Assembly: GCA_016713365.1 (NCBI GenBank)
Contig: JADJPG010000006.1
Span: forward strand, 62,001-126,000
Direction of reading: 5' to 3'
Source: Verrucomicrobiota bacterium
GTDB taxonomy: Bacteria; Verrucomicrobiota; Verrucomicrobiia; Limisphaerales; JADJPG01
Length of the DNA: 64,000 bases
In this document: piece after piece, positions 9,388 to 16,489 of the stretch
Layout of the letters: the number at the start of each line of letters is the position of its first letter
How positions within the stretch are numbered: the stretch's first letter is position 1
Program-made: the position numbers and the translations under genes
Notes under the pieces: generated by a model
Databases searched by the model: none
The model's input: only the letters and a program-made list of their open reading frames with translations
What the model was told of the DNA's origin: nothing

Positions 9388-10157
9388 GCCAGCCCGACTC
9401 CACCACCCAAAGCGTCAATGTCCGCATCGCTGGACTGCGCAAGAGCTACGACGGCGTGCCCGTGCTCAAAGGTATCAATTTCGAAGTCGAGCGCGGCGAG
9501 ACGTTTGTCCTCATGGGCCCGAGCGGCAGTGGCAAGAGTGTTTTGCTCAAGCACATCATCGGCCTCGAACCCGCCGATGAAGGCGACATCTTCATTGAGG
9601 GCCAGTCCGTGCGGGACGAGGTGGCCATGGCGAAATACCGCATGGCACTCGTGTTCCAGTCCGGTGCGTTGCTGAATTCGCTCAACGTCCTGGAGAACGT
9701 CGGCCTCTACCTCACCGAGCACCGCCTCAAGCCGCCGGCGGAAATCACCCGCATCGCGATCGAGAAGCTCGAGTTCCTCGGACTCAAGAACGTCAAGGAC
9801 CGCTTCCCCGGCGAACTGTCCGGCGGCATGAAGAAACGCGTCGCCATCGCGCGCGCCCTCGTAATCGAGCCTCAGCTCATCCTTTACGATGAACCCACGA
9901 GCGAGCTCGACCCCCTGAGCGCGGTCATCATCGGCGAGGAGATTCTCAACCTCCAAAAGCGCGTCCACGTCACATCAATTGTCGTCACACATGATCGCGA
10001 TCTCGCGTTCGGCATCGCGGACCGCATCGCGATGATGTACGAAGGCGAACTCATCGCCATCGGCACCGTCAACGAGATCAAGAATCATCCGCACCCCATC
10101 ATCCATCGCTTTCTGAACGCTGACTTCAAACCCAACTCACACCACGAGACCCCATGA
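9384..10157 (+). CDS. mlaF: MlaF-type ABC transporter ATP-binding protein
   Basis: The 257-residue protein is a complete ABC ATPase: Walker A GPSGSGKS at residues 45-52, Q-loop in LVFQSGALLNSL, signature LSGGMKKR near 145-152, Walker B LILYDEPT around 165-172, and the switch His in VVTHDRD. SGALLNSLNVLENV is characteristic of the MlaF/Ttg2A lipid-transport branch. The frame is open further upstream, but ATG 9384 overlaps the permease stop and gives the expected length. It energises the MlaE-like permease. Its own stop overlaps the MCE gene start at 10154-10157. Confidence 0.94.
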   Translation: MSQPDSTTQSVNVRIAGLRKSYDGVPVLKGINFEVERGETFVLMGPSGSGKSVLLKHIIGLEPADEGDIFIEGQSVRDEVAMAKYRMALVFQSGALLNSLNVLENVGLYLTEHRLKPPAEITRIAIEKLEFLGLKNVKDRFPGELSGGMKKRVAIARALVIEPQLILYDEPTSELDPLSAVIIGEEILNLQKRVHVTSIVVTHDRDLAFGIADRIAMMYEGELIAIGTVNEIKNHPHPIIHRFLNADFKPNSHHETP

Positions 10158-11143
10158 AAAACACTCTCGAAACCCGGCTCGGAGTCTTCTTCGCCCTCGC
10201 CCTCATTTGCGCCGTCATCATCCTCGAACTGATCGGCGCCGCAGACTTCTTCACCGGCGGCTACCACATCAATGCCAGCTTCAAGACCGCCCAGGAGCTC
10301 AAGAAGGGCGACTTTGTGAAAATGGCCGGCGTCGAGATTGGCCGCGTCGATGGCATCGAGCTGGAGAACGGTCGCGCCAAGGTCGGCATGAAGATTCAGT
10401 CGAAGTACAAGATCAAAACCGACGCCAAAGCCGTGGTGAAGTTCACCGGCCTCATGGGCCAGAACTTTGTCAGCATCGAAGGCGGCACACAAACCGCGCC
10501 CGACATCCAGTCCGGATCTCTCGACACCGTCGAGCAGCCCGACCTCAGCGTTCTCATGTCCAAGCTCGAAGGCGTGGCCAGCGGCGTCGAGAACCTCACC
10601 AAGAGCTTCAGCACCGACAACCTGAGCACGCTCATGGGACCGCTCACCGACTTCGTGAAACAAAACAGCGGCCCGCTCACCGCCGTCATCGCCAACATGC
10701 GCACCGTGTCCGACAACGTCGCGCAGGGCAAAGGCACCGTCGGCCGACTGATCATGGACGACGCGTTCTACCTCGCCGCGTACGGAGCCGTCACCAACCT
10801 CCAGCTCGCCACCGGCGACATCAAGAACCTCACCGGCCAGGCCGACGGCATGATCACCCAGGTCCGCACGATCATCGACGGCATCAACGCCGGCAAAGGC
10901 ACGCTCGGCAAACTCACCAAGGACGAAGCGCTTTACCTCGAGACCACCACTGCGATGACCAACCTCCGCGAGATTCTCCAGAAAATGAACCGCGGCGACG
11001 GCACAGTGGGCAAGCTCATCAACGACGACTCCTTCCTCAAGAACGCGAAGCTCAGCCTCCAGAAACTCGACAAAGCCACCGACGGCCTCGAAGACCAAGG
11101 CCCGCTCAGCGTGCTCGGTCTGGCGATCGGAAGTTTGTTTTAG
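10154..11143 (+). CDS. mlaD: MlaD/MCE-domain lipid transport protein
   Basis: This 329-residue protein has an N-terminal membrane anchor (about residues 9-28) and then an MCE domain with KKGDFVKMAGVEIGRVDGIE and VKFTGLMGQNFVSIEGG. The rest is a helical tail with repeated GKGTVGRL, GKGTLGKL and GDGTVGKL motifs, each after a hydrophobic helix, as seen in long MlaD/Mce proteins. It would form the periplasmic ring of the MlaE/MlaF transporter and carry lipids between membranes. Three near-copies of the G-x-G-T-h-G-K-L element suggest a repeated helical unit in the tail. Confidence 0.9.
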   Translation: MKNTLETRLGVFFALALICAVIILELIGAADFFTGGYHINASFKTAQELKKGDFVKMAGVEIGRVDGIELENGRAKVGMKIQSKYKIKTDAKAVVKFTGLMGQNFVSIEGGTQTAPDIQSGSLDTVEQPDLSVLMSKLEGVASGVENLTKSFSTDNLSTLMGPLTDFVKQNSGPLTAVIANMRTVSDNVAQGKGTVGRLIMDDAFYLAAYGAVTNLQLATGDIKNLTGQADGMITQVRTIIDGINAGKGTLGKLTKDEALYLETTTAMTNLREILQKMNRGDGTVGKLINDDSFLKNAKLSLQKLDKATDGLEDQGPLSVLGLAIGSLF

Positions 11144-11392
11144 CCATCCAGCCTCAGTAAACAGCCTAACCGGAATTCGGCCGCAGGTCTTCGACTGCAT
11201 CGTTACGTCGTCTTCGTTCAATCGGAACCCGACGTAGGAGAAGTTCTGCATCGCTCGGCGATAGATCCCCTTCCCTGTCCGGCGCCGTTCCAAAATTCGC
11301 GCCAACCGATAGTTGCCGCCGCCAGCGCCCCGGCGAGAATGGCCGAAATAGTTCGTGAGCTGTGAACGCTGAAACCGTCTAATCCAAACACC

Positions 11393-12460
11393 ATGCAAAA
11401 ACTCGTCATCACCCTGCTCGGGCTCGCCACGCTTGTGCTCGCCGTCGTTTGCGCAGCTCAATGGCGACAACTTCGTAGCACCCAGGAACGCCTCCACGCT
11501 GCCGAGGAACTGCACCGCACGGAAGCCACGGCCCGCGAAGTCCAGTCCACCAAGCTCGCCGAACTCGAGCGCGCCAACACCCGGCTCGATCAGCAGGTCC
11601 GCGAGTTTACCAGCGTCACCACCACACTGCGCACCAAGGACGCCACGCAATCCAGCAACCTCACCGCCCTCGCTTCACAGCTCCGCACGGCGTCGGGTTC
11701 CGACGCGGGTGCCGACTCCAAACCGGGCTTCGGCAAGGAAATGGGTGACATGGTGCAGAAGATGATGAAGGACCCCGCCATGCGAGAGATGATGCGCAGC
11801 CAGCAGGAATCCGCGATCAAGATGATGTATGGCGGTCTGCTCAAACAACTGAATCTCTCGCCTGAAGAAAAGGACAAGTTCATGGGCATCCTCACCGATC
11901 TCCAGCTCAAGACGATCGAGAACGCCCAGGGATTGTTCGGCGGAGACACTGCCGCCGTCGATACCACGGCACAAACCCAGGCGATCTCCGATTTCAAGAA
12001 ACAGGCGGACGCCGAAATCAAGGAACTGCTCGGTGAGGAACGGAATAACCAGTTCAAGGATTACCAGGCCAACCTCGGCGAACGCATGCAGATCGATCAG
12101 CTTCAGGCGCGCCTGACAGAGGCCAATCTTCCTCTGCAAGAGCAACAATCCGCCCAGCTCCTCGACGCCATGAAGGTGGAAAAGACCGCGGTCCCGCCAC
12201 CCATCCCCACGGACGCGAACGAGAATCCAGCCAACCTCAAGAACCTGATGACGTCCGAGAACATCGACAAACAGATCCAGTGGATGACCGACTACAATCA
12301 GCGCGTGCTGGATCGCGCCGCAGGATTTCTGACTCCGGAACAGCTCAAGAGCTATCGCGAGATGCAGGAACAACAAGCGGCGATGCAACAGATGGGCCTG
12401 AAGATGGCGAAGGAAATGTTCGGCAGCGGCAAAGGCGGGGGCGGCGCACCTGCGAAATAA
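11393..12460 (+). CDS. Membrane-anchored coiled-coil protein with Spy/CpxP-like segments
   Basis: This 355-residue protein has an N-terminal hydrophobic anchor (LVITLLGLATLVLAVVCA) followed by a Glu/Arg/Gln-rich coiled coil to about residue 95, a Met-rich segment (EMGDMVQKMMKDPAMREMMR), and two helical repeats of the type LNLSPEEKDKF...L and AGFLTPEQLKSYREMQEQQ, which resemble the LTxxQ elements of the periplasmic Spy/CpxP/ZraP group. It ends in a glycine-rich tail. A role in envelope stress or metal binding is possible but unproven. It follows the mla operon after 249 bases in which I see no gene. Confidence 0.6.
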   Translation: MQKLVITLLGLATLVLAVVCAAQWRQLRSTQERLHAAEELHRTEATAREVQSTKLAELERANTRLDQQVREFTSVTTTLRTKDATQSSNLTALASQLRTASGSDAGADSKPGFGKEMGDMVQKMMKDPAMREMMRSQQESAIKMMYGGLLKQLNLSPEEKDKFMGILTDLQLKTIENAQGLFGGDTAAVDTTAQTQAISDFKKQADAEIKELLGEERNNQFKDYQANLGERMQIDQLQARLTEANLPLQEQQSAQLLDAMKVEKTAVPPPIPTDANENPANLKNLMTSENIDKQIQWMTDYNQRVLDRAAGFLTPEQLKSYREMQEQQAAMQQMGLKMAKEMFGSGKGGGGAPAK

Positions 12461-12583
12461 ACGCGAAGTTTACGACTTAGCCGATTGTTCATTCGCGCAC
12501 TTGTGCATGACCACTCGGTCGCGGACGAAAAGCCGCGGCGGTTGACAGGGGGGATTTCTGGGTAAGGGTAAGGTCACCATTCA

Positions 12584-13663
12584 ATGCAAAGGTTCTCTGC
12601 CCTTTTACTCTCACTGGCTTTGGCGCACGCGGCGTCGGCAAGTGCGGCACCGCCTCAAAACGATGACTTCGCCACGCGGATGCGTTTCATCAGCGAGCGC
12701 GTAACCGTGACAGCCAACAGCGCGGAGGCGACGAGGGAGGAGGGCGAACCAGAATTGTTTCACGGACTGGGTGTGACTCTGTGGTGGGGTTACACCGCAC
12801 CGAAAACCGGCAAGGTTCGCGTGACCGGAATCGTCGGCGACGAGATGTGGCCAAACCCGGACGTGCGGGCGCGATTGTTCATTGGAGAATCGCTCGAGAC
12901 GTTGGTGGATTACAACCCGTGGGGCTTCTTGCTCAGCAGCGATGGCAGCCAGACCACGGAATTCGAAGTGATCGCGGGGATGGAATATCAGATCATGACC
13001 GACACCATCGTGCCGGCTCCGCACATTGGATATCGCGGCCCTGTGACGCTGAGTTTCGAGTATCTGCCCACACCAACGAATGACGCATTCGCCAACCGCA
13101 TGACGGTGACCGGGGATGCTGCGTTGGTGAGTGGAACCACGGAAGGTGCCACGAGAGAGGCAATGGAGCCGCGTCCGGAGAAAGGGTATGACGAGCACAC
13201 CGTCTGGTATTCCTGGACGCCGGATACCTCGGGCCGCGCGAATTTCGTTTTCACGCCGAAATTCGGCAGCGAAGGAAAACGGCTGGTGGTTTACACGAAC
13301 CACACGCTGGCGAGCTTGGTTCCCGTCGTTCTCGATGATTGCTGCAGCTACACTCGCAATTCCTTCAGCGTGACCGGCGGACAAATGTATCATTTGGCAG
13401 TGTCGAGTCCGTTCAACGAGACGTCGCCGTTTGAGTTTGCCCTGTCTTTGAACGCCCGACCCGTGCTCACGGTTCCCACCTTTACGCATTTCGGAATCGT
13501 CGTGAACGTGTTCGGCCAACGCGACCGCACGTATCGGGTCGAGTCCTCGACGAACCTAGTAAATTGGACACCGTTGAGCAGCGGCGGATACGTCGACGAT
13601 TCAGCGCCGACTCCCCGGCGTTTCTATCGCGCGGTGCTCGTGCCGGAAGCGTTCGCAAGGTAA
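12584..13663 (+). CDS. Secreted protein with two PPC-like beta-sandwich repeats
   Basis: The 359-residue product has a signal peptide (LSLALAHAASASA) and then two repeats, each starting NDDFATRM or NDAFANRM and containing TREEGEPE/TREAMEPR followed by a Trp-Trp/Trp-Tyr strand (LWWGYTAP, VWYSWTPDTSG). This pattern is common in Verrucomicrobial secreted proteins and resembles pre-peptidase C-terminal (PPC-like) domains. The C-terminus (RTYRVESSTNLVNWTPL) is a frequent terminal segment of exported proteins in the phylum. No catalytic residues are apparent; binding or adhesion is likely. A TTGACA at 12542-12547 could be a -35 box. Confidence 0.65.
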   Translation: MQRFSALLLSLALAHAASASAAPPQNDDFATRMRFISERVTVTANSAEATREEGEPELFHGLGVTLWWGYTAPKTGKVRVTGIVGDEMWPNPDVRARLFIGESLETLVDYNPWGFLLSSDGSQTTEFEVIAGMEYQIMTDTIVPAPHIGYRGPVTLSFEYLPTPTNDAFANRMTVTGDAALVSGTTEGATREAMEPRPEKGYDEHTVWYSWTPDTSGRANFVFTPKFGSEGKRLVVYTNHTLASLVPVVLDDCCSYTRNSFSVTGGQMYHLAVSSPFNETSPFEFALSLNARPVLTVPTFTHFGIVVNVFGQRDRTYRVESSTNLVNWTPLSSGGYVDDSAPTPRRFYRAVLVPEAFAR

Positions 13664-13794
13664 CGGTCTCCTAAAGGACCAAGGTGCTTCAATAGCCCGA
13701 TAATCATTGGAGCAGGCGTGAGCACGGTAGAATCAAAGTCGCCGTTCGGGGAACTTGACCTCCCACCCTAGTTTGCCACACCATCTGATAAGTA

Positions 13795-13932
13795 ATGAAG
13801 GCAATGACGAGCAATTATCATGTCGCACTGGCCACCCGCCAGACGCGCGTGATTGCCATCGTTGCTGCGATGCGTCCGCTGTGGCTGGTCGCGATTAAGC
13901 GCGCACCGGGTGAGCAGGAGGGACCACACTAA
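13795..13932 (+). CDS. Candidate 45-residue leader peptide upstream of MFS gene
   Basis: A short frame of 45 codons (MKAMTSNYHVALATRQ..., alternative start ATG 13804) ends 18 bases before a strong terminator hairpin that immediately precedes the MFS transporter start. It is rich in Val, Ile, Ala and Arg and contains MRPLWLVAIKR. The segment GGTGAGCAGG (13909-13918), covering codons 39-42, is complementary at 9 of 10 positions to CCTGCCCACC (13954-13963), which includes most of the terminator's 5' arm; the two pairings are mutually exclusive. This is the layout of ribosome-controlled attenuation. The ribosome-binding site is weak, so translation is unproven. Confidence 0.4.
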   Translation: MKAMTSNYHVALATRQTRVIAIVAAMRPLWLVAIKRAPGEQEGPH

Positions 13933-13950
13933 TCGACATTGAGATTTCCC

Positions 13951-13989
13951 AACCCTGCCCACCGAAAGGTCGGCAGGGTTTTTTGTTTT
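13951..13989 (+). terminator. Intrinsic terminator/attenuator just before the MFS gene
   Basis: AACCCTGCC (13951-13959) pairs with GGCAGGGTT (13972-13980), and the hairpin is followed by TTTTGTTTT on the plus strand. The start codon of the MFS gene lies at 13992, only two bases after the T-tract, so this element either ends an upstream transcript or acts as an attenuator of the exporter gene. A competing pairing with 13909-13918 is possible (see the leader peptide). Confidence 0.7.
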
Positions 13990-13991
13990 CC

Positions 13992-15224
13992 ATGAGCACA
14001 ACCCATCCCCCGCCCCAACCCCAGCCGCTGCTGTCGACGTTGCGATCGTTCCCGCGTCCCGTCTGGGTTTTGTTCGCCGGCGTGTTCCTGAACAAGTTCG
14101 GCACGTTCGTCGTGCCGTTCCTGACGATTTACCTGACTCGCCGCGGTTTCAGCGCTACGGAGGCCGGCATGGCGTTCGGCGCGTATGGCGTGGGGCGAAT
14201 CGCCGCCGCACTGCTGGGCGGCCAGCTCGCGGACACCATTGGCCGCCGGAATACGATTCTCGTTTCGATGCTGTCCACCGCCGTGATCATGCTGCTGCTC
14301 TCGCAGGCGGAATCGTTGCTGGCGATCACGTTGCTCACGGCATGCGTCAGCCTGACGGGTGAAATGTATGTGCCGGCGTGCGCCGCGATGCTGGCGGACC
14401 TCACGCCGCCGCACCAGCGCGTGACGACGTTCTCGACTTACCGCATGGCGTTTAATGCAGGATGGGCGTTTGGACCGGCCGCGGCCGCCTTCATCGCAGC
14501 GCATTCGTTCACGTGGCTGTTCATCGGCGACGCGATCACCTCCCTGCTCTTCGCCGTGATCGCATGGCGCTGGTTGCCGAAAGTCCGGAGCACCACGAAG
14601 GAAGCCGGCTGGAGCGAAGCCGTGAGCGTTATCGTCCGCGATGGACGTTTCCGCCAGGTCGCGCTCGCCACGTTGTTCATCGGTCTCGCGCTCCATCAAG
14701 TCGTGTCGACGTTTGGCCTGCACGTCACGTCACTCGGCTTCAGCGACGCCACTTATGGCACCCTACTCTCCTTCAACGGACTGCTGGTGCTTTGCTGTGA
14801 ACTGTCGCTCACCCGCGTCACCTCGCGCTATCCGGCGCGGCTGATGATGGCGACCGGCTATTTGCTGATGGGCCTCGCGCTCACGTTGAACCTGGTGTTC
14901 CACACCGTCCCGACGTTGTTTGTCGTCATGGCAGTTCTCACGCTCGGCGAAATGATCTTCGCGCCCGTGGCGACCGCCTACGTCTCGAGTCTCGCCCCCG
15001 CGAACATGCGCGGGCGTTACATCGGCGGCTGGGCGATGGCGAACTCCCTCTCCATGGCGCTCGCTCCGAACCTCGGCATGGCGTTGTTCGGATGGAAACC
15101 TGCTGCGCTCTGGATGGCGTGTGGTGTCACCGCATTGCTGGCGGCGATTACCATCGTAAGAAATTCGAGCGAGCGGCGAACAATTCCGACAGTTGCCGCG
15201 CCACTGACAGCCCGCAGCGACTGA
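13992..15224 (+). CDS. MFS transporter, drug-efflux type
   Basis: This protein of about 410 residues shows the 12-helix major facilitator pattern. Between helices 2 and 3 is GGQLADTIGRRNTILVSM, the MFS motif A (G-x-x-x-D-x-x-G-R-R). The second half has the corresponding LTRVTSRYPARLMMATGYL. It resembles MdtH-like multidrug exporters, which extrude small molecules by proton antiport at the inner membrane. ATG 13992 is chosen because the upstream TTG lies in the terminator T-tract. No Shine-Dalgarno sequence precedes it within the usual window, and the terminator directly upstream suggests attenuation control. Confidence 0.85.
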   Translation: MSTTHPPPQPQPLLSTLRSFPRPVWVLFAGVFLNKFGTFVVPFLTIYLTRRGFSATEAGMAFGAYGVGRIAAALLGGQLADTIGRRNTILVSMLSTAVIMLLLSQAESLLAITLLTACVSLTGEMYVPACAAMLADLTPPHQRVTTFSTYRMAFNAGWAFGPAAAAFIAAHSFTWLFIGDAITSLLFAVIAWRWLPKVRSTTKEAGWSEAVSVIVRDGRFRQVALATLFIGLALHQVVSTFGLHVTSLGFSDATYGTLLSFNGLLVLCCELSLTRVTSRYPARLMMATGYLLMGLALTLNLVFHTVPTLFVVMAVLTLGEMIFAPVATAYVSSLAPANMRGRYIGGWAMANSLSMALAPNLGMALFGWKPAALWMACGVTALLAAITIVRNSSERRTIPTVAAPLTARSD

Positions 15225-15309
15225 ACAAGGGCGGAGACGAAACGGAACGTGTGCTTTTTCACGCCGCTTGACCCGGTGGTTCGTGAGCCCCATATTGGTC
15301 TCGCTCGCT

Positions 15310-15660
15310 GGGGGCGTACTGGTTTCGACCATGAAGAAGCGCCAGAGGCGGCATGCCGAGGATGGTACGTTGGCCTCGTTAATCATCGGACCAAAAATTA
15401 AAAGCTAACGAAGAATTGGCTCTCGCGGCCTAAGTGCCACGACGTTCTCACCGCACACCTGCTCAGGTGAAGAACGCAACAGCAGGTTAGGTGAAGTGCG
15501 GAGACAGCGCGTATTTCACTGAAGCTATTTCATGCTGGCTAAGCAGCAGGACTCGAGTTCGGGCGTCATCCTGTAGCCGACAACATACCCCGAACTAAGC
15601 ATGTAGTCGCGGCTGGTTCTCCTACTTGGGACGCGGGTTCAACTCCCGCCGCCTCCACCA
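15310..15660 (+). ncRNA. ssrA: Transfer-messenger RNA (tmRNA)
   Basis: The 351-base RNA begins GGGGGCG (15310) and ends CGCCUCC-A-CCA (15660); these ends pair as the tRNA-like acceptor stem with one G-U pair. The 5' segment TACTGGTTTCGAC and the 3' segment GGGTTCAACTCCC (T-arm) are both hallmark tmRNA sequences. The tag reading frame is 15404-15433: GCT AAC GAA GAA TTG GCT CTC GCG GCC TAA, giving ANEELALAA, with the usual ALAA proteolysis signal. tmRNA rescues stalled ribosomes with SmpB and tags the product for degradation. Confidence 0.95.
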
Positions 15661-15899
15661 TTTTAGCGTCTTACCGGCGGCAGCACTTAGCCCCCCGGAA
15701 ATCTCCGTGGCGGCCGCGGCAAATTAGCCGGCAACCTCCCAGCCAATCGAGCATTCAGGTGGGCGAGTCAATTCGAAGAACAGACTCTGCCCAAGATTGA
15801 GCTGGGCGAAACGAATTTCCGGGTGCGAAAGGGGCGCAAGACCAACCATGTCACCGCGATGCCCGGGAGACTGGGTTCAGCGATCTAAACGCGATTGGG
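15661..15899 (+). other. Post-tmRNA spacer with a possible integrase-like remnant
   Basis: No intact gene is seen. An open stretch at about 15759-15887 reads ...LPKIELGETNFRVRKGRK and NHVTAMPGRL before a stop, loosely resembling the strand region of tyrosine recombinases (x-x-h-R-V-R-x-G-K-G-x-K-x-R-V-T-M-L-P). tmRNA 3' ends are classic integration sites, so a relic of an old island is conceivable, but the match is short and weak. Confidence 0.2.
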
Positions 15900-16319
15900 T
15901 TAAAACAGTTCTCCATCCTTGAAGAAGCGTTTCAGCTCAACGGCAGCAGTGTCAGCGGAGTCCGAGGCGTGACAGACGTTGACCATGACATCAACCCCGA
16001 AATCGCCACGAATGGTTCCTTTCGACGCCTTTTTGGAGTCAGTCGGCCCAAGGAGTTCGCGCATTCTGACAACCGCATTCTCCCCTTCGAGCGCCAGCGC
16101 GATCACCGGGCTGCGCTGCATAAACCGCTGCACCTCGGGAAAAAACGGCTTGTCGGCGATATGCGCGTAATGCTCACGCAAGAGTGCGTCCTCGAAGCGG
16201 AACATTTTGACTCCGCGAATCCGCAGACCGGCAGCTTCGAAGCGAGAGGTGACCGAACCCACGATCTGCTTCTCGATCGCGTCAGGTTTGAGCAAAACAA
16301 GCGTAGTTTCCAGCGACAT
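15900..16319 (-). CDS. ndk: Nucleoside diphosphate kinase
   Basis: The 139-residue protein has the complete NDK fold signature: TLVLLKPDAIEKQIVG at the N-terminus, KPFFPEVQRFM and the catalytic region NVCHASDS, whose His117 is the phosphorylated residue. The usual glycine after this His is alanine here, a mild change. GTIRGDFG is also present. It moves the terminal phosphate between nucleoside triphosphates and diphosphates in the cytoplasm. The length is typical of bacterial NDKs. It appears to be a single-gene unit. Confidence 0.94.
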   Translation of the reverse strand: MSLETTLVLLKPDAIEKQIVGSVTSRFEAAGLRIRGVKMFRFEDALLREHYAHIADKPFFPEVQRFMQRSPVIALALEGENAVVRMRELLGPTDSKKASKGTIRGDFGVDVMVNVCHASDSADTAAVELKRFFKDGELF

Positions 16320-16423
16320 AGGACTTCATGGCTAACCCATTGGACCTCGCCGGTCAATCATTGCGCATTCCTCCTGCTGTCGAATCCAGTCGAATTCGCC
16401 CTCGCCAAACGCAAAACACTTCA

Positions 16424-16466
16424 CAAAAAAAGAAGGCGGGCCTGACAGCAGGCCCGCCTTTTGTTT
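16424..16466. terminator. Bidirectional intrinsic terminator
   Basis: AAGGCGGGCCTG (16433-16444) and CAGGCCCGCCTT (16449-16460) form a perfect 12-bp stem with a four-base loop. On the plus strand TTTTGTTT follows; on the minus strand the stem is followed by CTTTTTTT. It therefore works in both directions and most plausibly ends the leftward phytase-like gene that stops at 16490. Confidence 0.85.
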
Positions 16467-16489
16467 AAACGATACTCTCTGGGCTTTAC

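Noticed and set aside
10085..11650. 521-residue minus-strand frame
   Set aside because: Antisense to the MCE gene and the start of the coiled-coil gene; a GC-driven open frame.
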